Shown: positions 54,386 through 63,732, counted from the first letter of the stretch. The stretch is DNA of 64,000 nt from Syntrophosphaera sp035450685 (GCA_035450685.1 DAOTNF010000001.1:1-64000), one strand, 5' to 3'. The notes: generated from the sequence alone by a model not told the origin. Numbers and translations are program-made.

Positions 54386-56167
54386 TCAACCGCCCAGTCT
54401 GATCTGCTGTGCCTGCCTGCCAGCGCTTAGATCATAGAAATCGGTGCGGTTGTCGGTGATGCTAAGCTTTTGCCTTTCTTTAAAATACCAATCATTGAGA
54501 TGCTTGGTCTGAAAATCTTCCCGCGCTTGCTTGATCAACCCCGTCTTTTCCTTTTCCCATTCGGCCAGATCGGGCAGCGAACGCTTGGTGACTTTGACCA
54601 GGAACCAACGCCCGGGCTCTGAGATCAACTGAGCGAAACTGCCTTCCGGAGTGGAAAACAAAGCTGTATCTATGGAATCCAGCTTGCCGATGGAACTGAC
54701 CATATCGCCTTTTTTATGACCGCTGATCTCCACCACCATAATGCTGTCCCGGCGGGCAAATTCCAGATATTGATCCTCGTTGAGGTTGGCTATGAAGTTT
54801 TTCACATAGGCGTCCATATAATATCCCTGCTTGCTTTTGGTGGCCTGGTTTTGGATGGACGCCTTCTGATCTTCGAAAGGCGTGTAATAGACGGGCAGTT
54901 CAGCGGAAACCGCCAGGATGTAGATGTCGCCGCTGGGCGCGAAGAAAGGTTCCGCCAGGCTGCCAACCGGATTGGCAAAGGCAAACTTGACCAGGTTTTC
55001 ATCGCGGCCAATGTTGCGGATGAAAGTATCGGTTTCTTGAAAGACCGTGGTTTCTTCTACATTAAAGCCCTGGTTTCTGGCCGCTTGTTCCAGTCCCTGC
55101 TCTTTGGCAAGTTTGTGGAGATTGGAGGCGTTTGTCTTCATGGCTTGCAGGGTGGCCTCGCTGGGCTCGATGCGGATAAGGATATGACTGGCTGCCACTT
55201 CCTCGCCGGAATCCCCCTCGCGCTTGTCGGTGGTCTTGATGATGTGCCAGCCGAAGCGGGATAGCACAGGAGCAGCGATCTGGCCGACCGGAGTGCTGAA
55301 AGCGGTGTTTTCAAACTCGGGCACCATTCTGCCCCGGGCAAACCAGCCCAGATCCCCTCCCTTGCTTCCGGAACCGGGATCCTGGGACAGTTCTTCGGCG
55401 GCTTTGGCAAAATCCGCCCCTGCCAGCAGGGCCTGGTAGAGGGAGTCCACTTGGGCTTTGACGGCCAGGGAGTCTTCCACTGAAGGGGCTTTGGTGAACT
55501 TGACATAGTGATAGCGGCGGCAATTGTCTTTGCGATACTCTTCTTTTCTCGCGTTGTAAAAATCCAGCGCTTCCTCTTCGGTGGCTTTGTATTTGACCAG
55601 CTTGCCGGGGTCGAAGTAGATGATCTGGGCGTCCACGGTGTCGTGTTGCTTCATCCATTCGCCTTTCACGCTGTCAACGCTCACATCCACCTCGCCGCGG
55701 ATGGTTTTGAGCAATTTGCTGTATTTATAAGTGGCTTTCACATATTCGATTATGTCTTTGCGGAACTGCTGGTTTTCGTTGAGCGCTTGTTCAAAAAGCT
55801 TTTTGCTGAATTTGCCGTTCTGTTGCAGGTCTTTGATGGCTTTCACATCCGCCGGGGGATTCTTTTTGGCTTCGTTCAGCACCTCGGTGTCCGTGATCCT
55901 GACCCGGCCTTCCTTGATCGCTTTGTCATAGATCTGGCGGGCGATCAGCTCTTCCCAGCATTGGTCGTTGAGCTTGGCCTTGTCTTCGGCTGTGAGGGCC
56001 TTGCCCCTCTGTTTGCTATGGTAGTTGAAGTAGTTACTCAGAATCTTTTCATATTCGCCGTAGGAATAGCTTTTGTTTTCTATCTTGCCGACCGTGGCTT
56101 TGGGATCGTGTTTCTGAGCCCAAAGCAGGGATAAGCAGAGGGCGATCAGTATTAGGAAGCGTTTCAT
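54386..56167 (-). CDS. SurA/PrsA-like periplasmic peptidylprolyl isomerase
   Basis: 593 residues from the ATG at 56167, which has CAGGAGA seven bases upstream and opens a signal peptide (1-17, ending LLWA); the frame is open further upstream without support. A SurA-like helical N-terminal region (about 20-165) precedes a well-conserved parvulin domain (about 217-335: RRYHYVKF, ADFAKAAEELSQDPGSGSKGGDLGWF, VLSRFGWHIIKT). A second, divergent parvulin-like region follows, and a charged C-terminus. It probably chaperones outer-membrane and secreted proteins. Only modest resemblance to the parvulin at 10048, so the two are not recent duplicates. Confidence 0.92.
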   Translation of the reverse strand: MKRFLILIALCLSLLWAQKHDPKATVGKIENKSYSYGEYEKILSNYFNYHSKQRGKALTAEDKAKLNDQCWEELIARQIYDKAIKEGRVRITDTEVLNEAKKNPPADVKAIKDLQQNGKFSKKLFEQALNENQQFRKDIIEYVKATYKYSKLLKTIRGEVDVSVDSVKGEWMKQHDTVDAQIIYFDPGKLVKYKATEEEALDFYNARKEEYRKDNCRRYHYVKFTKAPSVEDSLAVKAQVDSLYQALLAGADFAKAAEELSQDPGSGSKGGDLGWFARGRMVPEFENTAFSTPVGQIAAPVLSRFGWHIIKTTDKREGDSGEEVAASHILIRIEPSEATLQAMKTNASNLHKLAKEQGLEQAARNQGFNVEETTVFQETDTFIRNIGRDENLVKFAFANPVGSLAEPFFAPSGDIYILAVSAELPVYYTPFEDQKASIQNQATKSKQGYYMDAYVKNFIANLNEDQYLEFARRDSIMVVEISGHKKGDMVSSIGKLDSIDTALFSTPEGSFAQLISEPGRWFLVKVTKRSLPDLAEWEKEKTGLIKQAREDFQTKHLNDWYFKERQKLSITDNRTDFYDLSAGRQAQQIRLGG

Positions 56168-56289
56168 GCTGTCTCCTGAACTAAAAATGATTTCAGACCG
56201 GAATCTACCGGACGCGCATCCACAAAATAGACAGCGGGCAAATACGTCAACTGAAAAACTGATCCGGGCAGGAGCCAACCGTCACGCCA

Positions 56290-56321
56290 AAAGAAAAGGA
56301 GTGGCCACTGAGGGCCACTCC
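56290..56321 (-). terminator. intrinsic terminator of the choice-of-anchor protein gene
   Basis: GGAGTGGCC (56298-56306) pairs with GGCCACTCC (56313-56321); on the minus strand the stem is followed by TTTTCTTTTG. About 40 bases after the stop. Confidence 0.8.
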
Positions 56322-56360
56322 CTGGGGATTATCTGCGAGCCTAAGCTCGTGGTTTATATC

Positions 56361-59171
56361 TTATTTGGCAAGCAACATCTTGCGGGTGACGGTCTTTCCA
56401 CCGCTGGTGAGGCTGTAGAAATAGATACCGCTGGAAACTGCGTTGCCGTTGGCATCTTTGCCATTCCAGACCACGGTGTGCCTGCCGGCTTCCCGGGTTT
56501 CATTCACCAGTTCGCGCACCAGCTGGCCTTTGAGGTTGTAAACCTTGAGGCTGGCATGTCCGGCAGCGGGAACGCTGTAGGAGATGGTGGTTTCGGGGTT
56601 GAAGGGGTTGGGATAGTTGTTGGCATCCAGAGTGCAAACGGGCAGCACGTCGTCATCGTTGGACACAGAATAATCGACAATCGCGCGAAGCATGATCTCG
56701 CCAGTTGTGACGGGTTCCCAATTGGCGGTAATCTTCTTGTAACTGTATTGGTTTGAAGAGGTGTCCAGGCCGATCTGAGAAGCGTTAGTCGTTTCCAGGA
56801 TGGCAACGTAGAACTGGCCGTCAGCAACACGAATCGGGGGCTCCGAAGGCAGAGCGATGTAGTTCCAGCCCTCAACCACAGAAGCGGCGGGATACTGGTA
56901 CTGCACCAGCTGGGTGCCGGGCATTCCGTTGGCGCCATCGTTGTCATACACACGGACAATGATTCCGGCTGTGCCAAGAGTGTGGACATAGACCTTTACG
57001 AATTTCACATCCACCGCTCCGTTATAACTGTGTTTCACAGCCATCTGCTTGGTGGAGCCGACGTTGAAGCCTTCTTCCGCGGTGCCGTCGTCATGCATCA
57101 GCTCAGCATGCATTGCGGGCAGGATAAAGGCGGTCACGATATTGGAGGCTTCGGATTCGTTTGTACCATACATGGCGGTGAGGTGATAGGTGTGAATGCC
57201 GCCGGAGACGTTCGTGTCGGTGTAAGTGAGCACGTTCCCGGCAACCTGGTCGATCTGCACGCCATCGCGGAAGATCTTGTAGTTTGTGACGTCGCGGTCT
57301 TGGCGGACTCCGTTGGAGGCCAGCACGCCATCGCAAACTTCCTGCACGTTGTTGGGATAACTGGTAATCTCATACTCTTTGCCGTCGGCGTCCTGCACCC
57401 AGATACGGATGTTCCAGTTAAAGGTGAGGGAGGCGCCGAGGTTGACAAGGGGTGACCAGACATTGTTGAAGCGGATCATGTTGCCATAGCCGTTCACATG
57501 GGGTCCGGCATCGCAACCGGCGGGGTAACCGCCCTGGGTGTTGCAACGATAGCCCGCCATGATCTGGGTCTGGGCGGGGATGGTGAAGGGGGTGGTGAGA
57601 ACGATCTCATTCCACTGGTCGGCGTTGGGAGTGATCGCCTGCTCATAAGCAAGTTCTGCACTGCCACCGGTCCAGATGCGCAAGGCATAGGAACACAGGG
57701 AGGTGGGCTCGGCGGGGAAGATCATCATCTTGGTGATCTGCATTCCAACCCAGGGGCTGATGCCATAGTCTCCCACGGCATCCCATTTGGCTGCGACGTC
57801 GAAATCCGCCACGCCGTTGGTGCCGATCGCGTTGCCGGAGTTTTCGCCGTCATAGTGCAACCAGCCTGCTTCTCCGCCGCCGCCGGTGCCGGGAGCGCTC
57901 CAGTTGAGGGTAACGTTGTTTCCTTCCACTGTGGCTTCCAGGTTTTCGGGGGCTGCGATGAAGATGTCGTTGTAGATCTTCACGTCATCGATCATGATGC
58001 CGATTCCATCAGGGGTGTCGGCGTCTGATCTGAAGTACCAGCGCAGCCTGATATCCTGTCCGGCATAATCGGAGATAATGCCATCAAGTGAGTAACTGGC
58101 TGTCATGGAAGCCCACACATCCGGAGCATCGGCATACACGTAGTTAGTGCCGGTCGGGCTGCCATAGGGGTTGCTCATGGCATACCAGGTGGTTCCGTCG
58201 TTGGGGGAAATCTCCCATCCCCAGTAGTCAACTTGCGGGAATTCGTTCGGATCGTTGAAACCACCCATGATCATGAAGTCCGCGCGAATCTCTCCGGAGG
58301 GGGGCAGGGTGATCAGAGGGCTGGTCAGGTAGTTAAGCATATTGGTGTTGTATGACCCGTTGGCGTTTTGACATTTCATGATATGAGTGGGAGACGGCGC
58401 GGATGGATCGGTGGCAATGTGCCAGATATCTCCACCCACGGGAACCAGGCTGGCCCAGGTCATCTGGCCGTCGTCGGTACCGTTGTTGGTATATCCGCCA
58501 AAGGCAATGTCGTCAACCATCACGCCAAAGAGGCCGGCTTCATTTCCGGTGGAGTAGGCCGGGTCGGAGGCAAAGGCAAAACGGATCTTTACACTCTGTC
58601 CAACATAGGAACTAAGGTTGGCGGTCACGTTTGTCCATGCTGCATGGGTGCCGCCCCAGCCGGGAATATTGGGGCCTTCACCAAACTCAAAACCAAAGGC
58701 ATAGGAAGAGGTGAAGTCATAGGCGGGAGTGATAACGTTGTTGGGAATCACAGTCCAGGTCGTGCCGTTGTCTGTGGAAACACGAATGTTGAAGGAATCC
58801 CATCCGTTGTATTCTCCTGTTCCACCTACTGACTCAAGCGCGACAGCCATCTTGAAGGTCAGGGTGGCGTTGCCGGCTGCCAGGGTGCGGGCGGGGGTGT
58901 CCAGCACAAGGTACTGGTGATTGTAGTAACCACCGATGTTGTTTCCTTGCGCCAGGGCGGGGTCTCCCATCCACCAGACTTGTCCCTGAGAACCGCCAGC
59001 GTTGTAGATGTGCCAGTTGTTGGGGGAAATAGAGCCGTCATGGTGAGTCCAGCCTTCGGCTCCGCTTTCAAAATCTTCTTGCCATGCTACTACTTCATAG
59101 CGATTGGTACCATTAGCAAACATGGCTGTTACGAGAGTGAGGGCCAAGATAATCAGCCATCTTTTTTTCAT
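56361..59171 (-). CDS. secreted choice-of-anchor J / FN3 protein with type IX-like sorting tail
   Basis: 936 residues, ATG with a strong AGGAGG six to seven bases upstream. Signal peptide about 1-19. Two MAM/choice-of-anchor J-like beta-sandwiches (about 28-235 with WQEDFESGAEGWTHHDG, and about 235-400), FN3-like segments (about 405 onward, AAPENLEATVEGNNVTLNW; and a later one with YKIFRDGVQIDQV), another beta domain with ELMHDDGTAEEGFNVG, and a canonical sorting tail (about 850-936) starting NNYPNPFNPETTISYSVP and ending SSGIYFYSLTSGGKTVTRKM. No catalytic motif was recognised. Probably a surface-attached adhesin or structural protein. Its strong ribosome-binding site, promoter and terminator suggest high, independent expression. 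Confidence 0.9.
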   Translation of the reverse strand: MKKRWLIILALTLVTAMFANGTNRYEVVAWQEDFESGAEGWTHHDGSISPNNWHIYNAGGSQGQVWWMGDPALAQGNNIGGYYNHQYLVLDTPARTLAAGNATLTFKMAVALESVGGTGEYNGWDSFNIRVSTDNGTTWTVIPNNVITPAYDFTSSYAFGFEFGEGPNIPGWGGTHAAWTNVTANLSSYVGQSVKIRFAFASDPAYSTGNEAGLFGVMVDDIAFGGYTNNGTDDGQMTWASLVPVGGDIWHIATDPSAPSPTHIMKCQNANGSYNTNMLNYLTSPLITLPPSGEIRADFMIMGGFNDPNEFPQVDYWGWEISPNDGTTWYAMSNPYGSPTGTNYVYADAPDVWASMTASYSLDGIISDYAGQDIRLRWYFRSDADTPDGIGIMIDDVKIYNDIFIAAPENLEATVEGNNVTLNWSAPGTGGGGEAGWLHYDGENSGNAIGTNGVADFDVAAKWDAVGDYGISPWVGMQITKMMIFPAEPTSLCSYALRIWTGGSAELAYEQAITPNADQWNEIVLTTPFTIPAQTQIMAGYRCNTQGGYPAGCDAGPHVNGYGNMIRFNNVWSPLVNLGASLTFNWNIRIWVQDADGKEYEITSYPNNVQEVCDGVLASNGVRQDRDVTNYKIFRDGVQIDQVAGNVLTYTDTNVSGGIHTYHLTAMYGTNESEASNIVTAFILPAMHAELMHDDGTAEEGFNVGSTKQMAVKHSYNGAVDVKFVKVYVHTLGTAGIIVRVYDNDGANGMPGTQLVQYQYPAASVVEGWNYIALPSEPPIRVADGQFYVAILETTNASQIGLDTSSNQYSYKKITANWEPVTTGEIMLRAIVDYSVSNDDDVLPVCTLDANNYPNPFNPETTISYSVPAAGHASLKVYNLKGQLVRELVNETREAGRHTVVWNGKDANGNAVSSGIYFYSLTSGGKTVTRKMLLAK

Positions 59172-59213
59172 TGATCCTCCTATGAATCAAGGGATGTTAA
59201 ACTCAAATGTCTA

Positions 59214-59241
59214 TCTGTATTGCACAGCATAAATCTGTCAA
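59214..59241 (-). promoter_or_regulatory. candidate promoter of the choice-of-anchor protein gene
   Basis: On the minus strand TTGACA (59236-59241), 16-base spacer, TACAGA (59214-59219), about 45 bases upstream of the start codon. Confidence 0.5.
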
Positions 59242-59292
59242 TCTGTTTTTTTGGATTTCTTATGCCAAACACCGGAACACTACTATTCCACA

Positions 59293-61461
59293 TCAACTAT
59301 ATTGCAGCCGGTAGAGGTCATAATAGAGGCCTTTTTTGTCCAGCAAATCAAAGTGGGAGCCCTCCTCCACGATCTCACCCTTGTGCAGAACGATGATCCG
59401 GTCCACATGCTGGATGGTGGAAAGGCGGTGGGCGATCATGATCGAGGTGCGGTTTTCGATCAGCTTTTTAAGCGCGTCCTGGATCAGGATTTCCGTCTCG
59501 GTGTCGATATTCGAGGTGGCTTCGTCCAGGATAAAGATGGAAGGATCGTAAGCCAGGACGCGGGCAAAGGCTATCAGTTGTCTCTGTCCGGTGGAAAGGG
59601 TGGCGCCCCGCTCCATCACAGGTTCGTCATATTGGGCGGGGAGTTTGGAGATAAACTTGTCCGCGTTCACATATTTGGCGACCTGGACGATCTGCTCCTT
59701 TGTGAGCCTGGTGTTGTTGAGGGCGATGTTTTCCTTGATATCCCCGCTGAAGATGAAAACATCCTGCTGAACGATTCCGATGTTGGAACGGATATCCGCC
59801 AGGGCATAGTCACTGAGGGGCTTGCCATCGATCAGGATGCGTCCCTTCTGGAAGGGATACATCCCCAGCATCAGGTTTACTATGGAGGTCTTGCCGCTGC
59901 CGGTATGGCCAACCAGGGCTATCTTTTCCCCCGGCCTGATCTTGAACGAGATGTCCTTGAGCACCCATTCGCCGGGATTGTAAGCCAGCCACACATGGTC
60001 AAACTCAATCTCGCCCTTCATCTTGCAGCCGGAAATCAGCTCGTCCCGGTAGTCCTCGGGATCCAGATCCATCAGGTCAAAGATTCTCTCCGCTCCTGCC
60101 AGGGCACCCTGCAAGACGTTGAACTTCTCCGAAAAATCGTTGATCGGCTCAAACAGCTTTTGGATATAGGCGGTGAAAGCCATCAACAGGCCGATTGTGA
60201 TGGAGTCGCGCAGAATCTGCCCGCCACCGTACCAGATGATCAGCGCCACGGCAACCTGCGAGCTAACGTGGATGATAGGACGGAAGAAGGCAAAGAGCTT
60301 CATTTGCTTGATCGAGGTCTGATAGTATTTCTGGTTGATATCCGAAAACTCTTGCCTCTTATGGAAATACTGGTTGAAAAGCTGGATTATCTTCTGTCCG
60401 CTGATGTGCTCCGCCAGGGTGGCATTGAGCGCCGCCAGATACTTCCGCACTTCGCGGTAGATCACCCGCGTGCGCCGGCGGTATTCGCGGATCATCAAAA
60501 TCACGAAGGGCAGGATGATAAAGCTGACCAGCGCGAGCTTCCAGTTGAGGGCCAGCATCAGCGCCACGATTGCCACGATGAGGATCACATCCTGCACCAG
60601 GGTGATCACGCCGGAGGCCAGCATTTCATCGATGGCCCTGATATCGTTGGTTACCCTGGTCACCAGCCTGCCTACGGGGTTTTGGTCGAAATACTGCACC
60701 GGCATGCGCTGCAGATGGGCAAACACGTCGTGGCGCAGGTCGTTCATCGCCCTTTGGGAGAAGGTGGTGGTGATCACGCTCTGGGAATAGCCAGCCGCCA
60801 GACGCAAAAGGCTGATCACAAGGTAGACCAGGGCCAGCCAGATCAGGTTGTTGGCCGCCTGGCTGCGCACCTTGATGCGTTCATATCCCGGGATCCGGTT
60901 GAGGTTTTCCCTCATCACTCCGATCTTGCCTCCGCCCAGGCTGATCCAGCCCTGCAGGCCTTGTTCGTCCCCCCGGGGTCTGGTGTTCTGGCGCAGATAT
61001 TTGTTCAGGATTGCCCGGTTGGCGGGGGTATCTTCCAACAAAAAGACCTTGTTGCCGCTCAGTATGCCTTTATCCTGCAGCTCTTTAAGGTCAGCCCGGT
61101 TGATCTTGTTCTGGTCGTTGGCGCTGAAGATCAGAAAGTACTGCCCGTTCTGCGAATATTTCTTGAGCTTGAGAATCTTATACTTGGCCTGGAAAGCGTC
61201 TATCTCCTCTTCCTTGTCGAAGACCGCGATCAGTTTGTCCGAGACGATATAGTCGTCAATCGCGCTGCGCTGGATGAGGGGTTGGATAAGTTCAGCCGCC
61301 GCCACCACCATCAGGATCAGAAAGGATACCACCACCCAAAACAGGTAGGGTTTGAGATACAAGAGCAACTTGCCATAGAGGCGTTTGTCGTAGATTTTGC
61401 CTTTCAGCTCGTCTTCCGAGAAGCCGCCCCGTCCGCGTCCGCCGCCGCCACCGAAGTTCAT
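59293..61461 (-). CDS. ABC exporter half (consensus ATPase site) with large extracytoplasmic insertion
   Basis: 722 residues, ATG with GGGAGG inside the end of the upstream gene (four-base overlap). Gly/Arg-rich N-terminus (4-13), six transmembrane helices and an ATPase domain: Walker A GHTGSGKT (518-525), signature LSTGQ (622-626), Walker B FILDE (Glu647), H-loop His678. Between the first and second helices (about 58-205) there is an insertion of about 140 residues, probably extracytoplasmic, with no recognised fold. With the partner it forms a BmrC/BmrD- or TM287/288-type heterodimer; this half resembles the TM288 side (intact Walker B). Substrate unknown; drug, lipid or peptide export are options. 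Confidence 0.93.
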   Translation of the reverse strand: MNFGGGGGRGRGGFSEDELKGKIYDKRLYGKLLLYLKPYLFWVVVSFLILMVVAAAELIQPLIQRSAIDDYIVSDKLIAVFDKEEEIDAFQAKYKILKLKKYSQNGQYFLIFSANDQNKINRADLKELQDKGILSGNKVFLLEDTPANRAILNKYLRQNTRPRGDEQGLQGWISLGGGKIGVMRENLNRIPGYERIKVRSQAANNLIWLALVYLVISLLRLAAGYSQSVITTTFSQRAMNDLRHDVFAHLQRMPVQYFDQNPVGRLVTRVTNDIRAIDEMLASGVITLVQDVILIVAIVALMLALNWKLALVSFIILPFVILMIREYRRRTRVIYREVRKYLAALNATLAEHISGQKIIQLFNQYFHKRQEFSDINQKYYQTSIKQMKLFAFFRPIIHVSSQVAVALIIWYGGGQILRDSITIGLLMAFTAYIQKLFEPINDFSEKFNVLQGALAGAERIFDLMDLDPEDYRDELISGCKMKGEIEFDHVWLAYNPGEWVLKDISFKIRPGEKIALVGHTGSGKTSIVNLMLGMYPFQKGRILIDGKPLSDYALADIRSNIGIVQQDVFIFSGDIKENIALNNTRLTKEQIVQVAKYVNADKFISKLPAQYDEPVMERGATLSTGQRQLIAFARVLAYDPSIFILDEATSNIDTETEILIQDALKKLIENRTSIMIAHRLSTIQHVDRIIVLHKGEIVEEGSHFDLLDKKGLYYDLYRLQYS

Positions 61462-63209
61462 TCTTCCTCCCCTTCCAGCCTGGCGCGGATCCTTTGCTTC
61501 TCATAGAGCCCCTTGTAGAGGCCGCCGAGGGCCAGCAATTCCGCGTGCGAGCCGCGTTCCACGATCTTGCCTTCGCCCAGCACGATGATATGGTCGGCGT
61601 GCTGGATCGACGAGATACGGTGGGCGATGATGATGGTGGTGCGTCCCTTGCGAAGCTCGATCAAGCGCTCCAGGATCTGCCGCTCGGTCTTGGTATCCAC
61701 CGCGGAAAGTGCATCGTCCAGGATCAGCACCTCGGGATTGGTGAGCAGCGCCCGGGCGATTGCCACGCGTTGTTTCTGGCCTCCGGAAAGGGTGATGCCC
61801 CGTTCTCCCACCATGGTGTCGAACTTGTGGTCAAACTCCATGATCTCGTCAAAGACCTGAGCCACCTGGGCGGCGTCATAGACATATTGCAGGGAGGTTT
61901 CCGGATTTCCCAGGCGGATGTTGTTCGAGATGGTGTCCGAAAACAGGAAGATATCCTGCGGCACCAAAACCACGTCCCTGCGCAACACATTCAGGGGAAT
62001 GCGGTGCACCTCGTGGCCGCCGATCAGGATGCTGCCCCGGGGAGGCTCGTAAATCCTCACCAGCAGTTCGATCAGGGTGGTCTTGCCGCAACCGGTAGGG
62101 CCAACAACGGCCAGGGTCTTGCCTCCGGCGATGCTGGTGCTGATCCCGTCAAAGATCAGGGGCAGGCCTTCCCCATAGCGGAAGCTCAGATCGCGGATTT
62201 CGATATCGCCTTCCAGGGCTTTGATGCTGTCGTCGGCTTCCCTGTCATCGATCTCGGGCATTTCCTGGAAGATTTCGTTGAGGCGCTTGAGCGAGGCTGT
62301 GCCACGCTGATACATATCCACGATCCAGCCAATGGCGATCATCGGCCACACCAGCATGCCCAGATACTGGAAGAAAGCGATGAACTCGCCAATGGTGATG
62401 TCGCCCTTGATGGTGGCGCGGCCTCCGAAATAGAGGGTGATGATCATCGAGATGCTGATCACGAAACTCATGAAAGGATGGAAGATACCGGCAATCTTCG
62501 CCATGGAGATGTTGCGGTTCACATAGTCCAGAGAAACCTCATCCACCTTTTCCAGTTCCGACTTTTCCTGGACGAAAGCCTTTATGACGCGAATTCCGGA
62601 GATGCTCTCCTGAATCTTGCCGGTGAGGGTGGCAAAGCTCTCCTGCACGCGGAAAAAGCTTTTGTGCATCTTTCTGCCGAAGTATCTGATCGTGATGGTC
62701 AGAAATGGCATCGGAATCACCGCCAGGGCCGTGAGACGCCAGTTTATCGCGCCCATGAAGCTAAAGGAAGCGATCGTCATCAATACGATGTCCATCGACG
62801 CGATAAGACCCATCCCCAACAGCATGCGCACCGCGTTCAGGTCGTTGGTGGCATAGGCCATCAGGTCGCCTGTCTTGCTGCGGTTGAAAAAGTTTTGCGA
62901 CAGCCTCAGCAGATGGTTGTAAAAGTCCTGCCGCAAATGCTTCTCGATCATGTGGGAATTGCCGATGATCAGCACCCGCCAGAAAAAGCGCAGGACCATC
63001 ACCGCCAGGGCCAGGCCCAGGATGATCAGGCCCATCCACACCAGGCCCTTCTGGTCTATCGTGCGCTCCTGGATGCTGTCGATGGCATATTGCATCACCC
63101 GCGGGGTTATCAACTGCACCAAATCCACCAGGATCAGCATAAAGATGCCCAGCCCGATCTTCCCATAACTCTTTTTAAGATATGGAAGAATGGCGTCAAA
63201 TGTCCGCAT
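61458..63209 (-). CDS. ABC exporter half with non-canonical Walker B
   Basis: 583 residues from the ATG at 63209 (GGAG six bases upstream; an upstream in-frame codon at 63233 lacks support). Six transmembrane helices (first about 18-38), then the ATPase: Walker A GPTGCGKTT, signature LSGGQ, Walker B LILDD followed by ALSAVD. The catalytic glutamate is replaced by Asp, as in the degenerate-site partner (TM287/BmrC type). Together with the downstream gene this gives an asymmetric heterodimer with one hydrolytic site. Its start region is preceded by a TTGACA on the minus strand at 63333-63338 with no convincing -10. Confidence 0.94.
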   Translation of the reverse strand: MRTFDAILPYLKKSYGKIGLGIFMLILVDLVQLITPRVMQYAIDSIQERTIDQKGLVWMGLIILGLALAVMVLRFFWRVLIIGNSHMIEKHLRQDFYNHLLRLSQNFFNRSKTGDLMAYATNDLNAVRMLLGMGLIASMDIVLMTIASFSFMGAINWRLTALAVIPMPFLTITIRYFGRKMHKSFFRVQESFATLTGKIQESISGIRVIKAFVQEKSELEKVDEVSLDYVNRNISMAKIAGIFHPFMSFVISISMIITLYFGGRATIKGDITIGEFIAFFQYLGMLVWPMIAIGWIVDMYQRGTASLKRLNEIFQEMPEIDDREADDSIKALEGDIEIRDLSFRYGEGLPLIFDGISTSIAGGKTLAVVGPTGCGKTTLIELLVRIYEPPRGSILIGGHEVHRIPLNVLRRDVVLVPQDIFLFSDTISNNIRLGNPETSLQYVYDAAQVAQVFDEIMEFDHKFDTMVGERGITLSGGQKQRVAIARALLTNPEVLILDDALSAVDTKTERQILERLIELRKGRTTIIIAHRISSIQHADHIIVLGEGKIVERGSHAELLALGGLYKGLYEKQRIRARLEGEEE

Positions 63210-63454
63210 CTGTACTCCAAATGTTATTATCAACAGAAGGCGCGAGCGTTGTCTGCGGCTTTTTTTGAGGTGTTCCCGCCCTTTGTTGATACCAACAAGT
63301 TTATCTCGCCAAGATTTGATTAAGGCTCAATTTGTCAATCATTAAATATGCCTGACTTCGATTTGGGAGCCTTGCGCAGGGTAATACCAATCCGCTTTCA
63401 CCAATCTGTTATTTACAATCTGAAGTTTGACATTCTTATTTAAACTCCGTGGAA
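63210..63454. other. upstream region of the ABC exporter operon
   Basis: AT-rich, non-coding. It contains TTGACA on the minus strand (63333-63338), which is the likely position of the exporter promoter, but the -10 (ATCTTG at 17 bases) is poor. No other feature is seen. Confidence 0.4.
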
Positions 63455-63571
63455 GGGTAAAATGGTGAAAGGTATCCCCGAAACAAACACCCAACATACT
63501 ACATTCCGCGTCATCCCGGGAAGCTGGGGTCCCCTCTGGGGTGGCTTACCCGGGATCCAGTGCCCAGGGGT
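63455..63571 (+). repeat. composite repeat: GTGAAAGG run, CCCCGAAACAAAC unit, truncated tag
   Basis: AAAATGGTGAAAGG, CCCCGAAACAAAC, ACATTCCGCGTCATCCCGGG, a GC-rich hairpin segment (CCCC-TCT-GGGG) and CCCGGGATCCAGTG. Same unit order as 26930-27110; the tag loses its TCTTTT end where the four-hairpin unit begins. Confidence 0.65.
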
Positions 63572-63655
63572 GGCAAAGTCCGTTTGCCACAGAGATCGTA
63601 GATCTCTTCCAAACAGGCAACTCCGTTGCCTCTGCCGAACAGACTTCGGCAGCCC
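63572..63655 (+). repeat. four-hairpin unit, copy B
   Basis: Same four stems as 27212-27296. Stem 2 is AGAGATC-gta-GATCTCT, so the sixth pair changes from C-G to T-A on both sides; stem 4 (CTGCCGAA / TTCGGCAG) is fully paired where copy A has a mismatch. Confidence 0.8.
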
Positions 63656-63732
63656 AATACCGCGCCAATCCGCGTCTTTTCTTTTATCCGCGTATATCCG
63701 CGTGAACCGCTTGACCCGTGATCCAGTCTTTT
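63656..63732 (+). repeat. CCGCG-rich unit plus tag
   Basis: CGCGCCAATCCGCG, TTTTATCCGCG, TATATCCGCGTGAACCGC, then TTGACCCGTGATCCAG and TCTTTT. Directly follows the four-hairpin unit, as at 27297. Confidence 0.7.

Noticed and set aside
59251..63323. Two long plus-strand open frames (751 and 609 codons) opposite the ABC exporter genes
   Set aside because: Both exporter halves are intact with all ATPase motifs; the antisense frames have no motif, signal or start site support.
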